The notes under the pieces: generated by a model
Seen by the model: the letters and a program-made list of their open reading frames with translations, nothing else
Databases searched by the model: none
What the model was told of the DNA's origin: nothing
Position numbers and translations under genes: made by a program
DNA from: an uncultured Prevotella sp.
Lineage (GTDB): Bacteria; Bacteroidota; Bacteroidia; Bacteroidales; Bacteroidaceae
Assembly: GCA_947302435.1 (NCBI GenBank)
Contig: CAMYVQ010000021.1
Coordinates: 1-44,383, forward strand
DNA length: 44,383 nt
Reading direction: 5' to 3'
Shown here: positions 16,112-24,270 of the stretch, one piece after another
Layout of the letters: each line of letters opens with the position of its first letter
Numbering within the stretch: the stretch's first letter is position 1

Positions 16112-16455
16112 AGAAGTTGTTAATGACCCTGTTTGGTTGTGCCTTGTTGGCTTCGTGTGGAACGGTGCAGGTGCCTTTTTACTCTTGGTATGATTCAGAG
16201 GATGCCGCCTACCAGTACACTAAGAAACTGACCGAGGAAGACAAGGCGAAAGCCATGGAACAGTATAAGAAGGTGATTGAGAAGCAGAAAGGTTCGCGTG
16301 CCACCGTGCCACCGGGAGCCAATGCCGAATATGGCTACATGCTTATCAAATCTGGAAAGAAGGAAGAAGGACTGGCCCTGCTGAAGGCAGAGATGGAACT
16401 TTATCCTGAGTCGAAGACTTTTATCTCACGAATCGTTAATCAGTTGGAGAAATGA
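16108..16455 (+). CDS. DUF4810 domain lipoprotein
   Basis: 115 residues with lipobox LLASC (Cys17) and a short helical mature region (YSWYDSEDAAYQYTKKLTEE, then PPGANAEYGYMLIKSGKKEE) that fits DUF4810. These lipoproteins accompany CsgG-like and DUF799 proteins in a conserved operon. It overlaps both neighbours by 4 bp. The role is presumably in assembling or anchoring the complex. Confidence 0.82.
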   Translation: MKKLLMTLFGCALLASCGTVQVPFYSWYDSEDAAYQYTKKLTEEDKAKAMEQYKKVIEKQKGSRATVPPGANAEYGYMLIKSGKKEEGLALLKAEMELYPESKTFISRIVNQLEK

Positions 16456-17144
16456 AAAAGACGATAATCATAGCCATGGCCCTTGTAGCAGGGTTGGTGT
16501 TGCCTGCTCAGGCAGGTACACAGGGTGAGGACAATTCGCGTGGCACGAAGTATGCGCAGATGTACGACGAGAAGCCCCGTGCCATTGTTGTCATGCCCCC
16601 CATCAATCGCACAAACCATGTGGAGGCAAAAGACTATTTCTATTCTGCTATGTATGTACCCCTTTGCGACAAAGGCTATTATGTGTTCCCGCCGATGCTT
16701 ACGATGGAGATGTTCCAGACGGAGAGCGCCTACGATGCCGAGCAGTTCGTGGATGGCAGTCTTGATGCCTTCCGCAATGTGTTGGGTGCCGATGCCTGTA
16801 TGTTTACGGTCATCAAGGATTGGAAGCGCTTGAATGCTTTGGGCACCATCACGGTCAACGTAGAGTTCATTCTGCGCTCAACGAAGACTGGTGCGACACT
16901 CTATCAGCGTGAGGGCACCGTCAGTGTAGACCAGTCTGTGAAGACCAATACAGGTGGACTTCTTGGTGCATTGCTTGATGTTGCAGCCACGGCAGCCACG
17001 ACTGCCAGTACCGATAAGGCTGTGGTGGGACGCAAGTGTGCTGTCTATGTGCTGGGCAACATGCCTGAGGGACCCTACAGTCCAAACTATCAGAAAGACC
17101 AGTCGGTAAAGGCAGGTAAGGACAATGTGTCGGCTACTTTTTGA
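16452..17144 (+). CDS. DUF799 (GNA1162-like) envelope protein
   Basis: 230 residues with a Sec signal (AQAGTQ) but no lipobox Cys, whereas the Neisseria homologue is a lipoprotein. The core RAIVVMPPINRTNHVEAKDY, FYSAMYVPLCDKGYYVFPP and VLGADACMFTVIKDW fits DUF799. It is the last gene of the operon. Together with the CsgG-like and DUF4810 proteins it should form an envelope complex of unknown cargo. Confidence 0.85.
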   Translation: MKKTIIIAMALVAGLVLPAQAGTQGEDNSRGTKYAQMYDEKPRAIVVMPPINRTNHVEAKDYFYSAMYVPLCDKGYYVFPPMLTMEMFQTESAYDAEQFVDGSLDAFRNVLGADACMFTVIKDWKRLNALGTITVNVEFILRSTKTGATLYQREGTVSVDQSVKTNTGGLLGALLDVAATAATTASTDKAVVGRKCAVYVLGNMPEGPYSPNYQKDQSVKAGKDNVSATF

Positions 17145-17192
17145 CTAAAAATACAAAAAAGTAAGTGGAACAGAGAAAAAAGTTGCAAATTA

Positions 17193-17224
17193 TTTGTGTA
17201 GTTCGCTGAAAAGTTATACTTTTG
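17193..17224 (+). promoter_or_regulatory. Promoter of the aromatic amino acid operon
   Basis: TTTG (17193-17196), a 20-bp spacer and TACTTTTG (17217-17224) form a full -33/-7 pair, 29 bp before the leader peptide start. Confidence 0.75.
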
Positions 17225-17253
17225 CATCGAATTAAAGCTAAAAAGTGAATATT

Positions 17254-17331
17254 ATGTTGAATCAGAACGCATTTTATTACGGCTTTTACTTTTACTTTAC
17301 AAGCAATTGTGAAGCGGTAGTTCGTGCATAA
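17254..17331 (+). CDS. Phe/Tyr-rich leader peptide of the pheA operon attenuator
   Basis: A 25-codon ORF whose middle reads FYYGFYFYF: four Phe and four Tyr in nine residues. It begins about 25 nt after the probable transcript start. Its coding sequence includes GTGAAGCGG (17309-17317), which is complementary to CCGCTTCAC (17364-17372), the left arm of the terminator. A ribosome stalled at the Phe/Tyr codons leaves that segment free to form the antiterminator; a ribosome reaching the stop at 17329 covers it, so the terminator forms. This is a classic transcription attenuation leader sensing charged tRNA-Phe and tRNA-Tyr. Confidence 0.85.
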   Translation: MLNQNAFYYGFYFYFTSNCEAVVRA

Positions 17332-17358
17332 AGATTCATTCATGAAAATAGGAAAAGA

Positions 17359-17395
17359 GAACCCCGCTTCACATAGGTGAAAGCGGGGTTCTTTT
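17359..17395 (+). terminator. Attenuator terminator hairpin before pheA
   Basis: GAACCCCGCTTCAC and GTGAAAGCGGGGTTC form a strong stem with one bulged A, followed by TTTT. It lies 28 nt after the leader peptide stop and 35 nt before pheA. Its left arm can pair instead with 17309-17317. Confidence 0.9.
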
Positions 17396-17430
17396 GGTAC
17401 AAGTCTCTTCACAAAGAGCGTAAAAAGCAA

Positions 17431-18261
17431 ATGAAACGAATAGCAATACAAGGAGAGGTGGGGTCGTTCCACGACATTGCAGCCCATGAGTATTTCAAGG
17501 GTGAGCAGATGCAGCTGATCTGCTGTGCCACATTTGAGCAGGTCTATGAGGCGGTAGCGCAAGACCCAACAGTGATTGCAATGGCAGCCATCGAGAATAC
17601 GATTGCAGGTTCCCTGCTCCACAATTACGAGCTGTTGCGCGATAGCGGAACGACGGTAGTAGGGGAGCACAAGCTGCACATCACACACTGCATCTGCTGC
17701 CTGCCTGACGACGATTGGGACACCATCACAGAGGTACATTCCCATCCTGTGGCCCTGATGCAGACACGCCATTATTTAGAACGTCATCCCAAGTTGCGTA
17801 TTGTGGAAGGTGACGACACGGCAGGCTCTGCCAAGATGATTGCCGAGGGACAGCACCACGGATGGGCGGCCATCTGCCATGCCGAAGCTGCAAGGCTCTA
17901 CGGATTGAAGGTCTTGGAAGACGGCATTGAGGACAACAAGCACAACTTCACCCGTTTCCTCGTCTGTTCGGCTCCGCAGAAAGCCGACTTGTTGCGCCCG
18001 TTGACCGAGACCAACAAGTCGAGCATCGTGTTCTCACTGCCTCATGAGGAGGGTTCGCTGAGTCATGTGCTGGCCATCCTCTCGTTCTATAAAATCAACC
18101 TGACGAAAATCCAGTCGTTGCCGATTATCGGCCATGAGTGGGAATACCTGTTCTATGTCGATGTGATGTATGATGATCTGACCCGTTACCGTCAGAGTAT
18201 CGATGCTATTATCCCGTTGACCAAGGACCTGAAAATCTTAGGGGAATATAAAGGAAATTGA
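17431..18261 (+). CDS. pheA: Prephenate dehydratase with ACT domain
   Basis: 276 residues from the ATG at 17431; longer starts would run into the terminator. It converts prephenate to phenylpyruvate in phenylalanine synthesis. The catalytic region (1-180) has IENTIAGSLLHNYELL and the NFTRF motif; residues 190-270 are an ACT domain (SSIVFSLPHEEGSLSHVLAI) that binds Phe for feedback control. There is no chorismate mutase domain; that activity is supplied by the fusion two genes downstream. First gene of a five-gene operon under Phe/Tyr attenuation. Confidence 0.95.
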   Translation: MKRIAIQGEVGSFHDIAAHEYFKGEQMQLICCATFEQVYEAVAQDPTVIAMAAIENTIAGSLLHNYELLRDSGTTVVGEHKLHITHCICCLPDDDWDTITEVHSHPVALMQTRHYLERHPKLRIVEGDDTAGSAKMIAEGQHHGWAAICHAEAARLYGLKVLEDGIEDNKHNFTRFLVCSAPQKADLLRPLTETNKSSIVFSLPHEEGSLSHVLAILSFYKINLTKIQSLPIIGHEWEYLFYVDVMYDDLTRYRQSIDAIIPLTKDLKILGEYKGN

Positions 18262-18273
18262 AGACTGAAAATT

Positions 18274-19461
18274 ATGATACAACCAGCAGAAAGACTTAAT
18301 TTAGTAAAGGAATACTATTTCAGCCGCAAGCTGAAAGAGGTCGCACAACTGAATGCCGAAGGCAAGGACATTATCTCATTGGCTATCGGCAGTCCCGACA
18401 TGCCACCGTCGGAACAGACCATTGAAAAACTGTGCGAGGTGGCCCGTCAGCCCAGTGCCCACGGCTATCAGCCTACGATGGGTACGCCCGAACTGCGCGA
18501 GGCTATGGCGGCATTCTATAAGCGTTGGTATGATGTTGACATCGACCCGAAGAGCGAGGTACTGCCCTTGATAGGCTCGAAAGAAGGTATCCTGCATGTG
18601 ACCCTGGCCTTTGTCAATCCGGGTGAACGTGTGCTTGTACCCAATCCTGGCTATCCCACCTACACATCGCTTCCAAAGTTGCTTGGAGCCACTGTGCTGG
18701 ATTACAACTTGGAACCTTCTCCTTTGGGAAAGGGATGGCAGCCTAACTACAGGGAGTTGGAGAAAATCATCAAGTACAACTCTACAGACAAAGCCTATAA
18801 ATTGTTGTGGGTGAATTATCCGCACATGCCAACTGGCACACCGGCAAACATGGAGACCTTTGAGGAACTGATCGACTTTGCCCGCAAGCATAATCTTGTA
18901 GTGGTACATGACAATCCCTACAGTTTCATCCTCAATAAGGAGAAACCACTGAGCATCCTACAGGTGCCCGGGGCCAAGGATTGCTGCATCGAACTCAATT
19001 CGATGTCGAAGAGTCACAACATGCCCGGTTGGCGTGTGGGTATGTGTGTGTCGAATGCAGAGTTCATCCAGTGGATTCTGAAAGTGCAGTCGAACATAGA
19101 GAGCGGCATGTTCCGTGGTATACAGTTGGCTGCTGCTGAAGCTTATAACAACAGCGATGAGTGGCATCGTGTGGCGAATGTTGAGACCTACCAGCGCCGC
19201 CGCAAATATGCCGAGCAGATTATGGATGCCTTGGGTTGTACCTACGACACGAATCAGGTGGGCATGTTCCTTTGGGGAAGGATTCCTAAGAGTGTCAAGA
19301 ATGTGGAAGACTTGACTGAGCGTGTGCTCCATGAGGCCCGTGTCTTCATCACCCCCGGCTTCATCTTTGGCTCGAACGGTGATCGGTACATCCGCATTTC
19401 ACTTTGTGCCAAGGAAGAGAAGATACAGGAGGCATTAGAAAGAATCAAAAAAGTAATATAA
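18274..19461 (+). CDS. PLP-dependent class I/II aminotransferase, probably aromatic
   Basis: 395 residues, 12 bp after pheA. Fold-type I features include IGSPDMPPSEQT, HGYQPTMGTPELREAM, VPNPGYPTY, and the PLP-lysine region LNSMSKSHNMPGWRVGM. It resembles the LL-diaminopimelate/aspartate aminotransferase group. Its place between pheA and the DAHP synthase points to transamination of phenylpyruvate and hydroxyphenylpyruvate to Phe and Tyr. The fold is certain; the substrate is inferred from context. Confidence 0.88.
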   Translation: MIQPAERLNLVKEYYFSRKLKEVAQLNAEGKDIISLAIGSPDMPPSEQTIEKLCEVARQPSAHGYQPTMGTPELREAMAAFYKRWYDVDIDPKSEVLPLIGSKEGILHVTLAFVNPGERVLVPNPGYPTYTSLPKLLGATVLDYNLEPSPLGKGWQPNYRELEKIIKYNSTDKAYKLLWVNYPHMPTGTPANMETFEELIDFARKHNLVVVHDNPYSFILNKEKPLSILQVPGAKDCCIELNSMSKSHNMPGWRVGMCVSNAEFIQWILKVQSNIESGMFRGIQLAAAEAYNNSDEWHRVANVETYQRRRKYAEQIMDALGCTYDTNQVGMFLWGRIPKSVKNVEDLTERVLHEARVFITPGFIFGSNGDRYIRISLCAKEEKIQEALERIKKVI

Positions 19462-19463
19462 TT

Positions 19464-20528
19464 ATGGAATTAGAATTAGAACCTCTGCACCTTCCGAGTG
19501 ACAATGAACGTCCCTTCGTGATTGCCGGCCCATGTTCGGCTGAGACCGAAGAGCAAGTGATGACAACGGCACGACAGTTAGCCATGCGTGGCTGTCACAA
19601 TTTCCGTGCCGGTGTATGGAAACCGCGTACCAAGCCCGGTGGCTTCGAGGGCAACGGCGAGAAAGCTTTGCCGTGGATGGCTCAGGTGAAGAAGGAGACT
19701 GGCATGCTCGTCTCCACCGAGGTTGCTACGCCTGAACATGTTGAACTCGCCTTGAAATATGGCATCGACATCCTTTGGGTGGGAGCCCGCACGTCAGCCA
19801 ATCCCTTTGCCATGCAGGCATTGGCCGATTCGCTGAGAGGTGTCGATGTGCCTGTATTCGTGAAGAATCCCGTGAATCCCGACTTGGAGCTTTGGATTGG
19901 TGCCTTGGAGCGCATCAATCAGGCAGGCGTGAAGCGTTTGGGAGCCATTCACCGCGGCTTCTCTTCTTACGAAAAGAAGATTTATCGCAACATGCCTATG
20001 TGGCAGATTCCCATCGAGTTGCGCCGCCGTATTCCAGAACTGCCTCTGATCAGCGACCCCTCACATATCGGTGGTCGCCGTGAGCTGATTGCACCGCTCT
20101 GTCAGCAGGCGATGGACCTTGGATTCGACGGCCTGATTGTGGAAAGCCACTGCGATCCGGACAAGGCATGGAGCGATGCCGCCCAACAGGTGACACCCGA
20201 TGTGCTCGACTATATCCTGTCGCTTCTCGTCATCCGTGATGAACATACCATGACGGAAAGCATTCAGCAGTTGCGCAAGCAGATTGACGAGCTCGACAAC
20301 CAGCTGATGGATTTGCTGGCCAAGCGCATGCGTGTCTGCCGTGAGATCGGACAGTACAAGAAAGAGCATAACATGACCGTGTTACAAGCCAACCGCTACA
20401 ATGAGATTCTCTCAAAGCGTGGTGCGCAGGGTGCTCTCTGTGGTATGGGTGCCGAGTTCGTGGCTCATGTGTTCGAGAGTATTCACGAGGAAAGTGTGCG
20501 TCAGCAAATTGAAATCATCAATAAATAG
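19464..20528 (+). CDS. Bifunctional DAHP synthase/chorismate mutase
   Basis: 354 residues from the ATG at 19464, 2 bp after the aminotransferase. Residues 1-260 are DAHP synthase (first step of the shikimate pathway), with VIAGPCSAETEEQV, WKPRTKPGGFEGNG and SDPSHIGGRRELI. Residues 268-354 are an AroQ-type chorismate mutase (IQQLRKQIDELDNQLMDLLA, KRMRVCREIGQYKK). The fusion joins the pathway's entry step to the branch point for Phe and Tyr, matching the attenuator's dual amino acid content. Confidence 0.95.
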   Translation: MELELEPLHLPSDNERPFVIAGPCSAETEEQVMTTARQLAMRGCHNFRAGVWKPRTKPGGFEGNGEKALPWMAQVKKETGMLVSTEVATPEHVELALKYGIDILWVGARTSANPFAMQALADSLRGVDVPVFVKNPVNPDLELWIGALERINQAGVKRLGAIHRGFSSYEKKIYRNMPMWQIPIELRRRIPELPLISDPSHIGGRRELIAPLCQQAMDLGFDGLIVESHCDPDKAWSDAAQQVTPDVLDYILSLLVIRDEHTMTESIQQLRKQIDELDNQLMDLLAKRMRVCREIGQYKKEHNMTVLQANRYNEILSKRGAQGALCGMGAEFVAHVFESIHEESVRQQIEIINK

Positions 20529-20538
20529 GTGAGCCATT

Positions 20539-21333
20539 ATGAAGATTCTTGTGATGGGCGCAGGCAAGATGGGTAGTTTCTTCATCGACCTGCTGAGTTT
20601 CGACCATGAGGTGGCCGTGTTTGAGAAAGACCCGAAGCGCATGCGCTTCACCTATAACTGTCAGCGGTTTATGACATACGACGATGTGAAGGACTTCGCT
20701 CCTGAACTGGTTATCAATGCCGTGACACTGAAGTACACCATTCCTGTTTTCAAGGAGTTGATTCCCTATCTGCCGAAAGAGTGCATCCTGAGCGACATTG
20801 CATCGGTGAAGACCGACCTGAAGGAGTTCTACGAACAGACGGGCATGCGCTATGTGTCGACACACCCCATGTTCGGCCCCACGTTTGCCAACCTGCAACA
20901 GCTCTCCGAGGAGAATGCCATCATCATCAGTGAGGGCGACTACATGGGGCGCATCTTCTTCAAGGATCTCTACCAGCGATTGGGTCTGAACATTTATGAA
21001 TACACGTTCGAGGAGCACGACAAGACCGTGGCCTACTCGCTTTCCATCCCCTTCGTCTCCACGTTTGTCTTCGCTGCCGTCATGAAGCATCAGGATGCGC
21101 CGGGCACCACGTTCAAGCGCCACATGCGCATTGCCAAAGGCGTGCTCAACGAAGACGACTATCTGCTTCAGGAAATCCTCTTCAACCCCTACACGCACGA
21201 TCAGGTTTCGCAGATTCGCACCGAGCTGAAGGAACTTTTGGAGATTATCGACCACAAGGATGCCGACGGCATGAAAGGCTATCTGAAGAAGATACGCGAC
21301 AACGTACGCCGGGACATCGAGATTAAGAGTTAG
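20539..21333 (+). CDS. tyrA: Prephenate dehydrogenase
   Basis: 264 residues. The start KILVMGAGKMGSFFIDLL is a Rossmann nucleotide-binding motif (GxGxMG). VSTHPMFGPTFANLQ carries the family's catalytic His in the STHPMFGP motif. It oxidises prephenate to hydroxyphenylpyruvate in tyrosine synthesis. There is no ACT domain, so feedback control by Tyr is probably absent here and is replaced or supplemented by the attenuator. It lies 10 bp after the DAHP synthase gene. Confidence 0.93.
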   Translation: MKILVMGAGKMGSFFIDLLSFDHEVAVFEKDPKRMRFTYNCQRFMTYDDVKDFAPELVINAVTLKYTIPVFKELIPYLPKECILSDIASVKTDLKEFYEQTGMRYVSTHPMFGPTFANLQQLSEENAIIISEGDYMGRIFFKDLYQRLGLNIYEYTFEEHDKTVAYSLSIPFVSTFVFAAVMKHQDAPGTTFKRHMRIAKGVLNEDDYLLQEILFNPYTHDQVSQIRTELKELLEIIDHKDADGMKGYLKKIRDNVRRDIEIKS

Positions 21334-21341
21334 GAGTTGGG

Positions 21342-22238
21342 GTGAGATACCATCTGATTGCTTTTTTCACTGTAGCAATATGGGGCAGCACCTTTGTGTT
21401 TACGAAGTTGCTGCTCCTTAGTGGTTTGTCGCCTGCCCAGATTTTCACCCTGCGTTTCATCATTGCCTATGTGTTGCTGACGGCATACGGGGTGCTGTTC
21501 CGAAGAAATAGTCATCGGTGGCTGACTGACTCATGGAAAGACGAACTGCTGATGGTGGCACTTGGCGTGACGGGTGGCTCGCTCTATTTCCTGACCGAGA
21601 ATGAAGCGTTGAATTATACCACCACGACCAATGTTTCGCTGATTGTCTGTTCTTGTCCGTTGGCGGCGGCCTTGCTTATAGGTCTGTGCTATAAGTCAGA
21701 ACGTATGAGCATGGTGCAGACCATCGGCGCATTGATGGCTGTGTGTGGTGTGGCGGCAGTGGTGCTCAACGGCCATTTCGTGCTCCATCTGTCGCCGTTG
21801 GGCGATGCACTGGCTTTGGGGGCCAATCTGTGCTGGGCCGTTTACTCGCTATTGATGATTCCAGCCAACAAGCGCTACGGCCCGTTGCTTATCACGCGGA
21901 AAGTGTTCTTCTATGGCCTGCTCACCATGATTCCCTATTATCTGGCTTACCCATCCGAAGTGTCTTCACTCCTCAACCGCGCTCCCGAATTGTTGCTCAA
22001 TGTGCAAGTCGTGGGCAATTTGTTGTTCTTGGGTGTCGTGGCCTCCTGCATCTGTTTCCTGGTCTGGACTTGGGTAATGGACAAGCTTGGTGCCATGGTG
22101 GCCACCAATTATGTCTATGTCAATCCGCTCAGCACAATTGTCGTGGCCAGTCTGGTGCTGAGCGAGCAGATTACGGTGTTTTTTCTCATTGGTGCCCTGC
22201 TAATCATCGTTGGAATGGTGCTTGCCGACCGAAAATAA
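21342..22238 (+). CDS. EamA/DMT family transporter
   Basis: 298 residues with about ten membrane segments and two EamA repeats; the first opens with FFTVAIWGSTFVFTKLL, the second with LGDALALGANLCWAVYSLLM. Starts at a GTG, 8 bp after tyrA. EamA proteins export amino acids and other metabolites; sitting at the end of an aromatic operon it could export Phe or Tyr, but this is inference from position only. Confidence 0.85.
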   Translation: MRYHLIAFFTVAIWGSTFVFTKLLLLSGLSPAQIFTLRFIIAYVLLTAYGVLFRRNSHRWLTDSWKDELLMVALGVTGGSLYFLTENEALNYTTTTNVSLIVCSCPLAAALLIGLCYKSERMSMVQTIGALMAVCGVAAVVLNGHFVLHLSPLGDALALGANLCWAVYSLLMIPANKRYGPLLITRKVFFYGLLTMIPYYLAYPSEVSSLLNRAPELLLNVQVVGNLLFLGVVASCICFLVWTWVMDKLGAMVATNYVYVNPLSTIVVASLVLSEQITVFFLIGALLIIVGMVLADRK

Positions 22239-22270
22239 CTTGTTTTCTTGTCGGTTTCATATAAATAGTG

Positions 22271-22278
22271 TATCTTTG
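22271..22278 (+). promoter_or_regulatory. -7 box of the TerB/DnaJ-queH unit
   Basis: TATCTTTG followed by CA, 29 bp before the ATG at 22308. Confidence 0.6.
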
Positions 22279-22307
22279 CATCCTTGATTTTAAGAATGTA
22301 AGAAAAC

Positions 22308-23072
22308 ATGAAAACTTCTACTTGGATTGGTGGCTTTTTAGGATGGATCGTTTTAGGTCCGTTGGGGGGACTGATTGGAGCCTTGATTGGTTCGACGTTC
22401 GGCTCTGACGAAGAGGGCGGTTCTGCGGGTTTATTCTCCAATGGCGGCAAAGAGGCAGCTGAGGGCAATCGCAACAGTTTCTTGATGTCGATGCTCCTGT
22501 TGGCCTCCTATATCATTAAGGCCGACGGGCGGATTATGCATTCCGAAATGGAACTCATGCGCCAGTGGCTGCGCTCCAATTTCGGAGAGGTGGCTGTTCA
22601 GCAGGGCGAGCAGATTCTGCGTCGCCTTTTTGAGGCTTCGAAGAAGCAGGGCGACGAACAGTATCGGAGGAATATCCAGGACGCTTGTCTGCAGATTTCC
22701 ATGAACATGGAGTATAGCGAGCGTTTGCAGCTGTTGAACTTTATGGTGATGATCGCACAGGCCGACGGTTATGTCGATCCGTCGGAGGTGGTTGCCCTAA
22801 AGGAAGTGGCCTCATGGATGCAGATGCCGGAGAGCGAGATCGACTCCATGCTGAACCTTGAGAAGGATGATCTCGAATCGGCTTATAGGGTGTTGGGTGT
22901 CAGTCCCGATGCCACCGATGATGATCTGCGTCGCGCTTACCGCCGTCTGGCTCTTGAGCATCATCCCGACCGTGTGGCTGCCTTAGGCGATGATGTGCGC
23001 CATGCAGCCGAGAAGAAGTTCCAGGAAATCAACGCGGCCAAGGAGCGCATCTGGAAGGCGAGGGGACTGTAA
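22308..23072 (+). CDS. DjlA-like protein: TerB domain plus C-terminal J domain
   Basis: 254 residues. A glycine-rich hydrophobic segment (residues 6-32) could anchor the protein in the membrane. Residues 55-180 fit a TerB domain (two repeats with ADGRIMHSEMELM and ADGYVDPSEVVAL). Residues 188-254 are a J domain with the HPD motif in LEHHPDRV, which stimulates DnaK. The layout is that of DjlA-type co-chaperones. Its stop overlaps the queH start (TAATG). Confidence 0.88.
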   Translation: MKTSTWIGGFLGWIVLGPLGGLIGALIGSTFGSDEEGGSAGLFSNGGKEAAEGNRNSFLMSMLLLASYIIKADGRIMHSEMELMRQWLRSNFGEVAVQQGEQILRRLFEASKKQGDEQYRRNIQDACLQISMNMEYSERLQLLNFMVMIAQADGYVDPSEVVALKEVASWMQMPESEIDSMLNLEKDDLESAYRVLGVSPDATDDDLRRAYRRLALEHHPDRVAALGDDVRHAAEKKFQEINAAKERIWKARGL

Positions 23073-23650
23073 TGTTGAAAACACCTGCGATTGTCATTCC
23101 TGAAGGGTGTCACGATGTGCTGTTGCACGCCTGCTGCGCACCCTGTTCGTCTGCCATTGTCGAGTGGCTGTTGGCCAACGGTGTGCGTCCCACTATTTTT
23201 TATTATAATCCGAACATTTTCCCGTTGGAGGAGTATGAGATCCGAAAGAACGAGAGCAAACGTCATGCCGAGTCGTTGGGCATCCGTTGGATAGACGGCG
23301 ACTACGACCACAACCAATGGCGTTGTGGGGTGGAAGGTTTGGAGAATGAGCCTGAACGGGGACAACGTTGCGAACTGTGTTTCCGCCTGCGTTTGCTCGC
23401 TACGGCACGCAAGGCGAAAGAACTGGGGCTTCAGTATTTCGCGACCACGCTGGCCTCTTCCCGTTGGAAGAGTTTGGAGCAGATAGAGCGTGCAGGCATC
23501 GCGGCCCAGAATGCCGTTCCCGGCACCGTCTTCTGGGCGCAGAACTGGCGGAAAGGCGGTTTGCAGGAACGTCGGAATCAGTTGCTCAAGGAATACAATT
23601 TCTACAATCAGCTTTATTGCGGATGCGAGTTCTCAGCACCGAAAGAATAA
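23072..23650 (+). CDS. queH: Epoxyqueuosine reductase QueH
   Basis: 192 residues. It reduces epoxyqueuosine to queuosine in tRNA as the non-orthologous replacement of QueG. Cysteine motifs of the family are in place: HACCAPCSSA near the start, CELCFRLRL in the middle and YCGCEFS at the C-terminus. NPNIFPLEEYEIRK is also typical. It overlaps the upstream gene by 1 bp. The last codons and 3' flank (23616-23656) are repeated exactly at 24864-24904, beyond two foreign-looking genes. Confidence 0.93.
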   Translation: MLKTPAIVIPEGCHDVLLHACCAPCSSAIVEWLLANGVRPTIFYYNPNIFPLEEYEIRKNESKRHAESLGIRWIDGDYDHNQWRCGVEGLENEPERGQRCELCFRLRLLATARKAKELGLQYFATTLASSRWKSLEQIERAGIAAQNAVPGTVFWAQNWRKGGLQERRNQLLKEYNFYNQLYCGCEFSAPKE

Positions 23651-23656
23651 AGTCAC
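23616..23656. repeat. 41-bp direct repeat, copy 1 (queH 3' end)
   Basis: The block from ATTGCGGATGCGAGTTCTCA to the AAAGTCAC after the queH stop is identical to 24864-24904. Sequence before and after the two copies differs. Confidence 0.9.
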
Positions 23657-23743
23657 TGGGTCATTTTTTTAAGTGGACTCAGCTGAGGGTGAAGGAATTG
23701 CGTTAAAAGATGTCTAAAATGGGCATTATTGATTAGTTTTGTG

Positions 23744-23751
23744 TAACTTTG
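23744..23751 (+). promoter_or_regulatory. -7 box of the two-gene cassette
   Basis: TAACTTTG followed by C, 58 bp before the ATG at 23810. It lies inside the segment bounded by the 41-bp repeats, so the cassette has its own promoter. Confidence 0.6.
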
Positions 23752-23809
23752 CGCCAAAGATGATACTCGATTTGAAAACTAAAGAACATGAACAGTATAG
23801 GCAACGGAC

Positions 23810-24268
23810 ATGGCAAACATTTACACATCAGATAAAAAACTATTCAAATACCAGTCACTGATTGACCAGTTGCTGGCAATGGGATGCCATTTGCCTGTGC
23901 TTGCTCTTCCAGACGACATGAACGCCTGTCGGTTTGCCTTTGCTGAGCATGGTCATCCGAACCACATCCCACAGTACGTCAGCAATCCACGGCGTATGCT
24001 TCAAGACATGGGCAAGAATGCTGCAACCACATCGCTGTTGGCACTTTCTTGTTTTACAACCTCGGAACGGGCCGAAGCTTTTTATGCCAATCTGCGCAAG
24101 GCATTCAAACATGCAGCCAGCTCGATAGGCGACTCCTTGGCAGAAGGTATCCTCACAAACGACGAAGGCATGATGACAACACCTTCGGCCAACGGACACT
24201 TCGACTTTTACGAATACGAAGGATGCGACCTGAACAAGACGTTTTATATTACCCGAAAAATTGCATAA
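23810..24268 (+). CDS. Unrecognised 152-residue protein in the queH-flanked cassette
   Basis: 152 residues, soluble, no signal peptide or membrane segment. It starts MANIYTSDKKLFKYQSLIDQ and ends with NGHFDFYEYEGCDLNKTFYI. Composition is mixed alpha/beta and slightly rich in Ala and aromatic residues. I do not recognise a domain. It is followed 2 bp later by the second cassette gene, so the two are surely co-expressed from the promoter at 23744. With no mobility gene present, its function cannot be guessed from context. Confidence 0.75.
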   Translation: MANIYTSDKKLFKYQSLIDQLLAMGCHLPVLALPDDMNACRFAFAEHGHPNHIPQYVSNPRRMLQDMGKNAATTSLLALSCFTTSERAEAFYANLRKAFKHAASSIGDSLAEGILTNDEGMMTTPSANGHFDFYEYEGCDLNKTFYITRKIA

Positions 24269-24270
24269 CC

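Noticed and set aside
14802..17144. Curli secretion locus
   Set aside because: Only a CsgG-like protein is present; its partners are DUF4810 and DUF799 proteins and no csgA, csgB, csgE or csgF homologue is seen.
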